64,000 bases of DNA from Nocardioides guangzhouensis (lineage in GTDB: Bacteria; Actinomycetota; Actinomycetes; Propionibacteriales; Nocardioidaceae): assembly GCF_004519545.1 (NCBI RefSeq), contig NZ_SDKM01000005.1, forward strand, positions 118,254 to 182,253. Direction: 5' to 3'. A program made the translations under genes and the position numbers. Below the pieces are notes generated by a model that was not told the DNA's origin, searched no databases, and was given only the letters and a program-made list of their open reading frames with translations. Shown piece by piece: positions 8,050 through 16,333 of the stretch. Every line of letters starts with the position of its first letter. The first letter of the stretch is position 1.

Positions 8050-9402
8050 ATGGAGGGACCGCGCACCACCGACACGACCACGCATGGCAAGACCCCACGC
8101 AGGGCGGCCGTCGCCAGCTTCATGGGCAGTGCGGTGGAGTACTACGACTTCTTCATCTTCGGCTCCGCCGCGGCGCTGATCTTCCCCCACATCTTCTTCC
8201 CCGACGACGACGCCTCGGCCCTGGTCATGTCCTTCGCCACCTTCGGCTTCGCGTACGTCGCCCGGCCGGTCGGTGCGGTCATCCTCGGCCACTTCGGTGA
8301 CCGGGTGGGCCGGCAGAAGGTGCTCATGTTCACGCTCGTGCTCATGGGGCTCTCCACGTTCCTGATCGGGTGCCTGCCGACGTACGACACGATCGGGTGG
8401 GCCGCGCCCGCCCTGCTGGTCCTCTGCCGGCTCCTGCAAGGGCTGTCGGCGGCGGGGGAGCAGGCCGGTGCCAGCTCGCTGACCCTCGAGCACGCTCCCG
8501 ACGACCGCCGGTCGTTCTTCACCTCCTGGACGCTGACCGGCACCCAGGGCGGGCAGATCCTGGCCGCGCTGGTGTTCATCCCGGTGGTCTCGCTCCCGGA
8601 CGACATCAAGTACGGCATCGGGTGGCGCATCCCGTTCTGGCTCAGCGCGTTCGTGGTCCTCGTCGCCTACGTCATCCGTCGCAGCCTGCACGAGCCGCCG
8701 TCGTTCGAGGAGGCCAAGGCCAACGACGACATCGCCCGCCTGCCCGTGGCCGACCTGCTCCGTCACCACTGGCGCGACGTGCTCCGGGTGATCTGCTGCG
8801 CGTTCATCGCCGCCGTCTCGACCGTCTTCGGCAACCTCGCGATCGCCTACGGCACGGAGGTCGGTGTCAACGCCTCGATCACGCTGTGGCTCGTGGTGGC
8901 CGCGAACGTCGTCGCCCTGGCCACCCAGCCGATGTTCGGGATGCTCGCCGACCGGATCGGCCGCAAGCCGGTGTTCATCTACGGCGCGCTGTCCAGCGCG
9001 GTGTTCATGCCCTTCTACCTGCTCTCGATGAGCCAGGGCAACGAGCTGCTCACCTTCGCCCTCGCGATCCTGACCTTCTCCTGCGGCTACGCCGCGGCCA
9101 ACGCCACCTGGCCGTCGTTCTACGGCGAGATGTTCAACGCCCGGGTGCGGTTCTCCGGCGTCGCCATCGGCACCCAGCTCGGCTTCCTGATGGCCGGGTT
9201 CGCACCGACCATCGTCACCGGTCTCGGCGGCGTCCAGGCGGGCGGCTGGGTCGTCACCGCCGGCTTCACCGCCGTCATCGCGACCATCGCGGCGATCTCC
9301 GCGGCCACGGCCCGCGAGACCCGTGCGGTGCCCACCGCGGAGCTGGGGGTGACGCGGGCCGACGCGTTTCGCGAGGTGAAGGTCCCCGTCACCGCGGGCT
9401 GA
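8050..9402 (+). CDS. MHS-family MFS transporter, probable shikimate/quinate importer
   Basis: A 450-aa major facilitator protein of the metabolite:H+ symporter branch. The opening VASFMGSAVEYYDFFIFGSAAALIF is characteristic of MHS members such as ShiA, ProP and KgtP. The loop motif GHFGDRVGRQK between TM2 and TM3 and its repeat LADRIGRKP in the second half are conserved. About twelve membrane segments are visible. ATG 8050 is set by GAAGGAGG ending seven bases upstream. It follows the dehydrogenase by 110 bases and is probably co-transcribed; a strong hairpin follows at 9415. Uptake of shikimate or quinate is inferred from context and family. Confidence 0.85.
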   Translation: MEGPRTTDTTTHGKTPRRAAVASFMGSAVEYYDFFIFGSAAALIFPHIFFPDDDASALVMSFATFGFAYVARPVGAVILGHFGDRVGRQKVLMFTLVLMGLSTFLIGCLPTYDTIGWAAPALLVLCRLLQGLSAAGEQAGASSLTLEHAPDDRRSFFTSWTLTGTQGGQILAALVFIPVVSLPDDIKYGIGWRIPFWLSAFVVLVAYVIRRSLHEPPSFEEAKANDDIARLPVADLLRHHWRDVLRVICCAFIAAVSTVFGNLAIAYGTEVGVNASITLWLVVAANVVALATQPMFGMLADRIGRKPVFIYGALSSAVFMPFYLLSMSQGNELLTFALAILTFSCGYAAANATWPSFYGEMFNARVRFSGVAIGTQLGFLMAGFAPTIVTGLGGVQAGGWVVTAGFTAVIATIAAISAATARETRAVPTAELGVTRADAFREVKVPVTAG

Positions 9403-9414
9403 CCTCGCCCGGAC

Positions 9415-9453
9415 CGGCCCGACCACCGGCGGGAGACCCCGGTGGTCGGGCCG
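9415..9453 (+). terminator. Strong hairpin, probable terminator of the quinate/shikimate operon
   Basis: A perfect 15-bp stem (arms 9415-9429 and 9439-9453, CGGCCCGACCACCGG paired with its complement) closes a 9-base loop, 13 bases after the transporter stop. No U-tract follows, as is common for actinobacterial terminators. Confidence 0.7.
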
Positions 9454-9546
9454 TTGGCCTCTGGTGCGCGCGTTCGGGAGATACCCACGCTGGGGGGAAT
9501 CCCTGCGCCGGATCTCGGCCGGTCCTGGAGGCTGGAGGTCCCGGTC

Positions 9547-11829
9547 ATGGAACAGGCAGTCACGCAGCGACTGGCCACGGCCTGCGCCCGGCACCCGTGG
9601 CGCACGGTCGGCGTCTGGGGCATCGTCTTCATCCTGGGGCTCGCGGCCAACGTGCTGGTCCTCGGGTCGGCCCTCACGCCCGAGGGCGGCCTCACCACCC
9701 AGACCGAGGCGACCAGGGGTCTGGACCTGGTCAACGACAGGTTCCCGAACCGCGACGCGGCGAGCGAGTACGTCGTCGTGGTCGCCGACCGGGGCAGTGT
9801 GGACGACCCGGCGGTCAGGAAGACCGTGGCCGGCCTGCGCGAGGACATCGCGGGAGCCGAGGCGGTTCGGGGGGTCGGCGACCCCTACGCGAAGGGCGCG
9901 GTCGGGCTCCGGTCCCGGACCGGGGACGCCGTACTGGTGCCTGTCGTCATGGACGACCTGGACGAGGCCGACGCAGCGGGGACGGACCCGCTGGCCGGCA
10001 TCGCCACCATCGTCGACGCCGTGCACGCGGCCGACAGCCGGGCAGACGTGTCGGCATACGTCACGGGGAGCTGGACGGTCGGCAACGACTTCATCGAGGT
10101 GTCGCAGCGCGACCTGCAGCGAGGCGAGCTGCAGTACGGCATGCCGGCGGCGCTGGTGGTGCTGCTGCTCGTGTTCGGTGCCGTGGTCGCTGCCCTGGTG
10201 CCGCTCGCCATCGCGGTGGTCTCGATCGTGGTCGCCCTCGGCATCGCGGCCGGAGTCGGACAGGTGTACGACCTCTCCTTCTTCATCATCAACATGACGT
10301 TCGCGATGGGACTCGCCCTGGGCATCGACTACAGCCTGTTCGTGGTCTCCCGCTACCGGGAGGGACGCTGGGCCGGACTCGCCAAGCTGGACGCGATCGC
10401 GGCCTCGGGAGGTACCGCGAGCAAGGCCGTGCTGTTCTCCGGATCGGCCTTCGTCGTCGCCCTCCTCGGGATGCTGCTCGTGCCCGACATCGTGCTGCGC
10501 AGCCTCGCGTTCGGCGCGGTGCTCGTGGGGATCGTCACCGTGGCCAGTGCCCTGACGCTGCTGCCGGCGATCCTGTCGCTGCTCGGTGACCGCATCGAGC
10601 GCCTGCGACTCCCCTTCCTGCCGCAGCAGCACGGCGGCGAGAGCCGGTTCTGGACCCGGACCGTCGGCTTCGTGACCCGGCGCCCCGCCTGGACGGCCGG
10701 ACTGACCACCGCCCTGCTGGTGCTGCTCGCGCTGCCGGTGCTCACCCTGGCGACCGGCTCGGCCGGCCTCAGCTCCCTGCCCGCCGACCGGACCGGGCAC
10801 CGGGGCTTCGTCGCCCTGGAGACCTACTTCCCGTCCGGCGCGCGGAGCAACCCGGCGGTGGTGGTGGTCGACGCCGACAGCAGCCGGGCGGACGTCGGCG
10901 CGGCGGCGCAGCGTCTGCGGGACCTCGTGGCCGACGACAGCGCCTTCGGCGTGTCGACGGTCTCGACCGCACCCGGAGGGGACCTGACGCTCGTGGAGAT
11001 CGCGCTCACCGGGGATCCCGCCGGGCCCGAGGCCGGCGCGGCCATCGAGCGCCTGCGCGACGACTACGTGCCGTCGGCCTTCGACGGGGTCGACGCCCCG
11101 GTCCACGTCACCGGCACGACGGCGTACGACCTCGACTACACGACGGTCATCGCGCACTGGCTGCCGATCGTGATCACGTTCGTGCTGTCGCTCAGCTTCC
11201 TGCTGCTGCTGTTGATCTTCCGCTCGATCGTGCTGCCCCTGAAGGCCGTGCTGCTCAACCTGCTGTCCGTGGGTGCGGCGTACGGCGTGCTGGTCCTGGT
11301 CTTCCAGGAGGGGATCGGGGCCGACGTCCTCGGGCTCCAGCAGATCGACCGGGTCGAGCCCTGGGTGCCGGTGTTCCTCTTCTCGGTGCTGTTCGCCCTG
11401 TCCATGGACTACCACGTGTTCCTGCTGACCCGGATCCGGGAGCGCTACCTCGCGACGGGTGACACGGTCGACGCGGTCATCCACGGGGTGGGCGCCACCG
11501 GCCGGATCATCACCGGTGCCGCCCTGATCATCGTGGTCGTCTTCTTCGGCTTCGCGACCGGCGACACCGTCGGCTTCCAGCAGATGGGCCTCGGTGTCGG
11601 CGTCGCGCTGCTGATCGACGCGACCGTCATCCGCACCGTGCTCGTCCCCTCGAGCATGGTGCTGCTGGGCCACTGGAACTGGTACCTGCCGAGCTGGCTC
11701 GAGTGGCTGCCCCACCTCGACGTCGAGAGCGGCACGGGGGACCTCGCCGCGGCCGGCGTACCGTCCGCGGTCGGACCAGGTCGCGGAGGTCGAGGGCGCG
11801 CAGCCGCTCGGGGTCGGCGACCTCGTTGA
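9547..11829 (+). CDS. MMPL family RND-type membrane transporter
   Basis: A 760-aa protein with the duplicated MMPL/RND layout: TM1, a large extracellular loop, five TMs, then a repeat of the same. The first half has FAMGLALGIDYSLFVVSRYREG and the second FALSMDYHVFLLTRIRERY, the TM4 motifs whose Asp-Tyr pairs carry proton relay in MmpL proteins. Family members export lipids or small molecules by proton motive force; no biosynthetic partner is adjacent, so the cargo is unknown. ATG 9547 has GGAGG eight bases upstream. The last 30 or so residues are Gly/Arg-rich, unlike the family, and are read antisense through a decayed sigma-factor gene, so the natural stop may have been lost. Confidence 0.85.
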   Translation: MEQAVTQRLATACARHPWRTVGVWGIVFILGLAANVLVLGSALTPEGGLTTQTEATRGLDLVNDRFPNRDAASEYVVVVADRGSVDDPAVRKTVAGLREDIAGAEAVRGVGDPYAKGAVGLRSRTGDAVLVPVVMDDLDEADAAGTDPLAGIATIVDAVHAADSRADVSAYVTGSWTVGNDFIEVSQRDLQRGELQYGMPAALVVLLLVFGAVVAALVPLAIAVVSIVVALGIAAGVGQVYDLSFFIINMTFAMGLALGIDYSLFVVSRYREGRWAGLAKLDAIAASGGTASKAVLFSGSAFVVALLGMLLVPDIVLRSLAFGAVLVGIVTVASALTLLPAILSLLGDRIERLRLPFLPQQHGGESRFWTRTVGFVTRRPAWTAGLTTALLVLLALPVLTLATGSAGLSSLPADRTGHRGFVALETYFPSGARSNPAVVVVDADSSRADVGAAAQRLRDLVADDSAFGVSTVSTAPGGDLTLVEIALTGDPAGPEAGAAIERLRDDYVPSAFDGVDAPVHVTGTTAYDLDYTTVIAHWLPIVITFVLSLSFLLLLLIFRSIVLPLKAVLLNLLSVGAAYGVLVLVFQEGIGADVLGLQQIDRVEPWVPVFLFSVLFALSMDYHVFLLTRIRERYLATGDTVDAVIHGVGATGRIITGAALIIVVVFFGFATGDTVGFQQMGLGVGVALLIDATVIRTVLVPSSMVLLGHWNWYLPSWLEWLPHLDVESGTGDLAAAGVPSAVGPGRGGRGRAAARGRRPR

Positions 11830-12097
11830 TCTCGACGATCCGGCCGTCGCGGACCACCGGGCTGAACACCGAGGCCACCTGTCCGCCGGAGGTGGTCGAG
11901 GCACACCCGGCTGACCACGGTCGTCAGCCAGCCCGCAGGCTGGCCACCTCGCTGGTGTCGGAGCGGGCCAGTCGTAGCCGGGCCTCCTGCACCGCGTCGT
12001 CGGCCTCGGCGGTCGACCCCAGCATCCGGTAGGCGACCGCGCGGAGGTACGCGCGGTGCTCCTCGAACTCCTCGGCCAGCTGCTCCTGGGACGGCAT
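11774..12097 (-). pseudogene. SigJ-like ECF sigma-70 factor, internally deleted and frameshifted
   Basis: Three pieces of one sigma-factor gene lie in order in different frames. Piece 1 begins at ATG 12097 behind GGAGGAGG; it reads MPSQEQLAEEFEEHRAYLRA then VAYRMLGSTAEADDAVQEA, a sigma region 2 start, and hits TGA at 11924-11926 after 57 codons. Piece 2, one frame over, reads AGWLTTVVSRVCLDHLRR, the end of region 2. Piece 3 reads ASVFSPVVRDGRIVEINEVA then DPERLRALDL, the C-terminal end of the SnoaL-like domain of SigJ-type factors. About 200 codons, including region 4, are missing between pieces 2 and 3, so it cannot encode a working sigma factor. The 3' end overlaps the MMPL gene antisense. 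Confidence 0.8.
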
Positions 12098-12171
12098 GTC
12101 TCAGGTTCCTCCTCCGTGGTCCGTCATCCGGTTGACGAACCGAGCACGACCGACATGACAGGAGAACGATC

Positions 12172-12291
12172 ATGCAGGCACGTGGCCGACTGCTGGCCGT
12201 CGGGCGGCCGCCTCCGCCGGCCCGCCGGACAGTGACCTTCGGCCGTTGTCCGACTCGGCGGGCGCGCGGGACGCTGGGGGGAGAGGTGTGA
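12172..12291 (+). CDS. Possible 39-codon leader ORF upstream of slipin
   Basis: ATG 12172 has a good AGGAG seven bases upstream (12160-12164). The reading frame encodes 39 residues rich in Arg, Pro and Gly with no recognised domain. Its TGA (12289-12291) overlaps a GTG at 12288 that is one of two possible slipin starts, giving a GTGA junction. It could be a coupled leader peptide, the surviving 5' end of a gene lost in the neighbouring deletion, or chance in GC-rich DNA. Confidence 0.25.
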   Translation: MQARGRLLAVGRPPPPARRTVTFGRCPTRRARGTLGGEV

Positions 12292-12296
12292 TCCGC

Positions 12297-13097
12297 ATGA
12301 GCACTACCGCCGTCATCATCACCGTCCTCGTCGCCGTCACGCTGGTGGTCGTCTTCCTCGTGATGGCGCTGAAGATCGTCAAGCAGTACGAGAAGGGCGT
12401 GCTCTTCCGGCTGGGTCGCCTGAAGGGCGCCCGCGAGCCGGGTCTGCACGTCATCGTCCCGGTGGTCGACGTGCTGGTGAAGGTCTCCCTGCGCATCGTC
12501 ACGCTGCCGATCCAGTCCCAGGGCATCATCACCAAGGACAACGTCAGCGTGGACATCGCAGCCGTCGCGTACTACCGGGTGGTGGACGCGGTGAAGTCGG
12601 TGATCGCGATCGAGAACGTGCAGGCCGCGATCAACCAGATCGCGCAGACCACGCTGCGCAACGTGGTCGGTCAGCACACCCTCGACGAGTGCCTCGCCGC
12701 GACCGACCGCATCAACGAGGACATCCGGGAGATCCTCGACCGCACCACCTCGGCCTGGGGCGTCGACGTCACGCTGGTCGAGCTGAAGGACATCCAGCTG
12801 CCGGAGTCCATGAAGCGGGCGATGGCGCGCGAGGCCGAGGCGGAGCGCGAGAAGCGCGCCAAGGTGATCAACGCCGAGGGCGAGCACCTCGCCGCGGCAC
12901 GCCTGGGCGAGGCGTCGGACGTGATGATGGCGCACCCGCTGGCGCTCCAGCTGCGCAACCTGCAGACCCTGCTCGAGCTGGGCGTCGACAAGAACACCAC
13001 GGTGGTCTTCCCGGCACCGCTGATGAGCACCGTCGAGGAGCTCGGCTCGTTCCTGGACCGCGAGCGTGGCGCGGCCTCACGGCACCGCGCGGGCTGA
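12297..13097 (+). CDS. Slipin (SPFH/Band 7, stomatin-like) membrane protein
   Basis: A 266-aa protein with one N-terminal TM segment (about residues 5-27) and a Band 7 domain: QYEKGVLFRLGRLKGAREPG, then TLPIQSQGIITKDNVSVDIA and the coiled REAEAEREKRAKVINAEGE. Slipins form oligomeric rings at membranes and are linked to microdomain organisation and protease partnership. Here no NfeD-type protease partner is adjacent. ATG 12297 has GAGAGG ten bases upstream; GTG 12288 is an alternative adding three residues. The final 21 bases overlap the convergent acyl-reductase-like gene. Confidence 0.88.
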   Translation: MSTTAVIITVLVAVTLVVVFLVMALKIVKQYEKGVLFRLGRLKGAREPGLHVIVPVVDVLVKVSLRIVTLPIQSQGIITKDNVSVDIAAVAYYRVVDAVKSVIAIENVQAAINQIAQTTLRNVVGQHTLDECLAATDRINEDIREILDRTTSAWGVDVTLVELKDIQLPESMKRAMAREAEAEREKRAKVINAEGEHLAAARLGEASDVMMAHPLALQLRNLQTLLELGVDKNTTVVFPAPLMSTVEELGSFLDRERGAASRHRAG

Positions 13098-15098
13098 GCC
13101 GCCGCCCCGGTGCTCGAGGGCGAGGGTCCGCACCCGGTCGAGGTCCTCGTCGGTGAAGACGCCGTTCACACCCGAGATCGCGGCCAGCCGCATCCCGTGC
13201 TTGAGGCCGAGCCGGTAGATCTCCTTGACTTTCTCCCACTCGATGTTGCGACCGACGGTGTAGCTCTCGTAGCGGCCCTCGAGGGCGAGCACGACGGTCT
13301 CGGCCAGACAGGCGTACGCGACGCCCGGCGGGAGGCCGATGTCGCGCATGTGCACGTCGCCGGGGAGCTCGATCTCGCCGGACTCGATCACGAGTACGTC
13401 GGGCCGTCGGGCCACGTCCTCGGGCGACAGGTCGAGGGGACGGGCCACGTCGGTGATCACGCAGCCCGGCTTGACCTGCATGATGTCCAGCACCCGCTTG
13501 CCGGCGCCGGAGGTGGCGGTCACCACCAGGTCCATGTCCCCGAGGTGGCCGTCCGGGGTGGCGGCGACGTGCACCCGCGAGCGCGGCTCCATCTGCTCGA
13601 TCTCGTGCTTGAGCGCCAGCAGCTTCGCCTTCTCGGGGGAGACCAGCCAGAGGTCGTCGGAGGCCATCGCCAGCAGCCGGGCGCACACCGAGCCGATCGC
13701 GCCGGTCGCCCCGACCACCATCGACGAGCCGTGCATCCGGCCGTCGGCGTCCACGTCGACGAGGCCGAGGCGTTCCGTGGCCTCGTGTGCCGCCCACAGG
13801 GCACCCGACGCGCTGTAGCTGTTGCCGGTGGTGACCGGGAGGGGCGCCTGCTTCGCGACCGTCGCACCGGCGTCGCCGACGACCTTGGTGAACGCGCCGA
13901 GACCCATCACCTGGGCACCCAGCCCGCGGGCGGTCTCGGCCGCCGCCAGCAGCCGGCCGTAGGTGAACTCCGGGTCGTGCGCCATCAGCTCGCGGGGCGT
14001 GCCGCCGACGGTGATCAGCCAGCCCTCCGCCTCGGCACCGGTCGGCGACCGGATCCCGGTGACGTGGCTGTAGACGAAGGGCGGGGCGTAGGCCACCGCC
14101 TTCTCGACCAGGTCCATCACCGGCGCCGGCGCGACCTTCGCGAGCATGCCGAGCGGCTGCACCTGCTCGAAGTAGTCCCGCGACAGCGGGTGGATGACGA
14201 ACGCGAACCGGCTCTTGTGGCGCGGCCCGTTGGGCTGCAGGACCCGCGGCTCCAGCCCGGCCGTGCCGATCATGTCGAGCAGGTCGTCGTCGGTGAGCGC
14301 GTCCCCGGTGGCGGCCCGCATCATCGCCTCCAGCAGCGCGGCCGAGACGGTCACCGGGAACGGCTGCGGGGTGGCGTCGACCACCATGTCCACGCCGCGG
14401 GCGGCCAGCTCGGCGAGCTGGTCGTCGGTGATCGCGGAGGTGAGCAGCGTCTTGCCGGTGAGGTCGTGCAGCTTGAGCCGGGCCAGCTCGTCGTACGTCG
14501 CGACGACGACGTCGCAGTCCCTCGCGGCCCGGCGGGCCAGCGCCAGGCCTGCCGATCGACCCGGCCGGAGGAGCTCGTCCCACGCGCCCTGCGGCACCAG
14601 CCGCGCCGGCCGCCTGCCGAGCTGCACGGCGAGGTCGAGGAACGGCGCCGACCCGAGGCCGGTGCTGCCCACCCGGCACAGCGGGTCGGCGAAGACCAGG
14701 TTCCGGGTGTGCTCGCGGAGGACCCGGACGGTCCGGGCGTGCCCGGTGCTGCCGAGCACGACCGTGCGGGCGTTGGTGAAGAAGCCGGGCAGCTCCGACT
14801 GCACGTGCCGCACCGCCCACTCCTGCAGCACCGAGCGCAGCGCCCGTCCGTCGGTGACCGGCACCGCGTCGGTGGCCTGCAGCAGGCGGTGCACGACGCT
14901 CGGGCCGCCGGTCACCGCGATCGCCGCGGCCCGGTCCGCCCAGGACGCCACCAGCGCGACCGCCTCGGCGGCGTCACCGTTGGTGCCCCGCCGGACGATC
15001 CGCATGTCGCGGTCGAGGAAGCGCACCCGCTCGTCGACGTCATGCTGCGACCCGTCCGTGCTGACGTGCACGACCACGGTCGGTGCGGTGGTGGGCAT
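13077..15098 (-). CDS. Large acyl-ACP-reductase-like dehydrogenase with an extra N-terminal domain
   Basis: A 673-aa protein. From about F298 onward it resembles cyanobacterial long-chain acyl-ACP reductase (AAR, about 340 aa): GNSYSASGALWAAHEA matches the GNTHTA region, the Rossmann loop GATGAIG is at 463-469, and YACLAETVVLALEGRYE matches AAR's FACFAEAMLLEFEG. Cys597 falls on the AAR nucleophile (Cys294 in Synechococcus), which carries the acyl-enzyme. This suggests reduction of a fatty acyl thioester to an aldehyde with NADPH. Residues 1-295 have no equivalent in AAR; they include a second nucleotide-fold-like stretch (ARTVVLGSTGHARTVRVL) and are unassigned. ATG 15098 follows GAGGAG. It forms an operon with the upstream SDR (26-base gap). 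No aldehyde-deformylating oxygenase is nearby. Function is inferred from motifs. Confidence 0.7.
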   Translation of the reverse strand: MPTTAPTVVVHVSTDGSQHDVDERVRFLDRDMRIVRRGTNGDAAEAVALVASWADRAAAIAVTGGPSVVHRLLQATDAVPVTDGRALRSVLQEWAVRHVQSELPGFFTNARTVVLGSTGHARTVRVLREHTRNLVFADPLCRVGSTGLGSAPFLDLAVQLGRRPARLVPQGAWDELLRPGRSAGLALARRAARDCDVVVATYDELARLKLHDLTGKTLLTSAITDDQLAELAARGVDMVVDATPQPFPVTVSAALLEAMMRAATGDALTDDDLLDMIGTAGLEPRVLQPNGPRHKSRFAFVIHPLSRDYFEQVQPLGMLAKVAPAPVMDLVEKAVAYAPPFVYSHVTGIRSPTGAEAEGWLITVGGTPRELMAHDPEFTYGRLLAAAETARGLGAQVMGLGAFTKVVGDAGATVAKQAPLPVTTGNSYSASGALWAAHEATERLGLVDVDADGRMHGSSMVVGATGAIGSVCARLLAMASDDLWLVSPEKAKLLALKHEIEQMEPRSRVHVAATPDGHLGDMDLVVTATSGAGKRVLDIMQVKPGCVITDVARPLDLSPEDVARRPDVLVIESGEIELPGDVHMRDIGLPPGVAYACLAETVVLALEGRYESYTVGRNIEWEKVKEIYRLGLKHGMRLAAISGVNGVFTDEDLDRVRTLALEHRGGGSARAVP

Positions 15099-15124
15099 CG
15101 GAGGCTCCTCTCGTGGTGGCCGGC

Positions 15125-16219
15125 TCAGGTCATCGCGGCCGAGCCGACCTCGGGGTGCTCGACCATGAAGTCGATCAGGCGGTCGGCGTACGACGCGAAC
15201 GGCGGGCACTCGAGCCCGGTCCCGGCCAGGTCGGCCCGGGTGTGCGTGGTGGCGTAGGTGGTGGGCGAGGCGAAGTACTCCAGCGCCTCGGCGGGGAGGC
15301 CGAGCAGCGCCTCGGCTCCGGGCACCGAGCCGACCAGGCGACGGGTCGGAGCCACGGGGAGCGGGAGCCAGACGACGCGGCGTCCGAGGCGGCGGGCGAA
15401 GGTGTCGACCACCTCCCGCACCGTCGGCGGATCCGGGTCGGTGAGCGCGTAGGTGCGGCCCAGCGACGCGTCGAGCGCCGAGAGCCGGTCCATCGCGTCG
15501 ACCACGAAGTCGCGCGGGACCAGGCTGACCCGGACCCGGTCCGGGTCGCCGAGCCGGGGTACCAGCGCCACGAGCGGCTGGCGACGGAGGAAGGTGGCCA
15601 GGAAGTAGGGGCCGTCGTACTTCTGGGTCTCGCCGGTGACCGAGTCGCCGACCACGATGCCCGGCCGGTAGACCGTCGCGGGCAGCCCGTCTGTCAGGGC
15701 CTTGCGCACCAGCAGCTCGGCCTCGAACTTCGTGGACTCGTAGTGGTTGCGGAGCTCCTGGCCCTCGTCGAGCGCGTCCTCGGCGAACTCGCCCGCGAAC
15801 CGGCCGCTGACGTAGCAGGTGCTGACGTGGTGCAGCCGCTCCAGGTGCGGCAGACGCGCGCACAGGTCGAGCACCCGTGCCGTCCCGCCGATGTTGACCC
15901 GCCGCGCCACCTGCTCGCCGACCGCCAGGTCGTAGACCGCGGCCAGGTGCCAGACCTCGGTGACCTCGGCGAGGACCCGGTCCCGGTCGGTCGGCCGGAG
16001 ATCGAGGTCACCGGCCGTGACGTCGCCCTCGAGCAGCTCCGTGCGGCCGGCCATCTCGGGGTGGTCGGCCTCGATCCCGGAGAGTCGACGCCGAGCCGCC
16101 GCCAGGTGTCGGGGCTGCACGACGCACCGGGCCTGCGTGTACGGCGTCCGGGCGAGCAGCCGGGGGAGCAGGGCGGAGCCGAGGAAGCCGGGGAAGCCGG
16201 TGAGGAGCACCGTGGGCAC
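15125..16219 (-). CDS. SDR oxidoreductase of the fatty acyl reductase/thioester reductase type
   Basis: A 364-aa extended SDR with NAD(P) loop TGFPGFLG at the N-terminus and catalytic Tyr and Lys in NHYESTKFEAE. The WHLAAVYDL, HHVSTCYVSG and YRPGIVVGDS blocks place it with the NAD-binding 4 (male sterility/thioester reductase) group, which acts on acyl thioesters or aldehydes. It is translated from GTG 16219 behind GGAGG and lies just upstream of the acyl-ACP-reductase-like gene on the same strand. The pairing suggests sequential handling of a fatty acyl group (acyl to aldehyde to alcohol, or a modified lipid). Substrate is unknown. Confidence 0.78.
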   Translation of the reverse strand: MPTVLLTGFPGFLGSALLPRLLARTPYTQARCVVQPRHLAAARRRLSGIEADHPEMAGRTELLEGDVTAGDLDLRPTDRDRVLAEVTEVWHLAAVYDLAVGEQVARRVNIGGTARVLDLCARLPHLERLHHVSTCYVSGRFAGEFAEDALDEGQELRNHYESTKFEAELLVRKALTDGLPATVYRPGIVVGDSVTGETQKYDGPYFLATFLRRQPLVALVPRLGDPDRVRVSLVPRDFVVDAMDRLSALDASLGRTYALTDPDPPTVREVVDTFARRLGRRVVWLPLPVAPTRRLVGSVPGAEALLGLPAEALEYFASPTTYATTHTRADLAGTGLECPPFASYADRLIDFMVEHPEVGSAAMT

Positions 16220-16333
16220 GCGATCGCCTCCGTTGTTCGGGTCGTCCCTCCCATCGTTGGCCGCCGGTGCGCAGGCGGGCAGGGACCAAGGTCGCGGACC
16301 GTCGGGACTTCGTGACCCGGCTGCGGGACGCGC

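Noticed and set aside
7759..11904. 1381-codon minus-strand frame
   Set aside because: It runs antisense through the quinate operon and MMPL gene; composition is Asp/Arg/Gly/His/Gln-rich with no domain.
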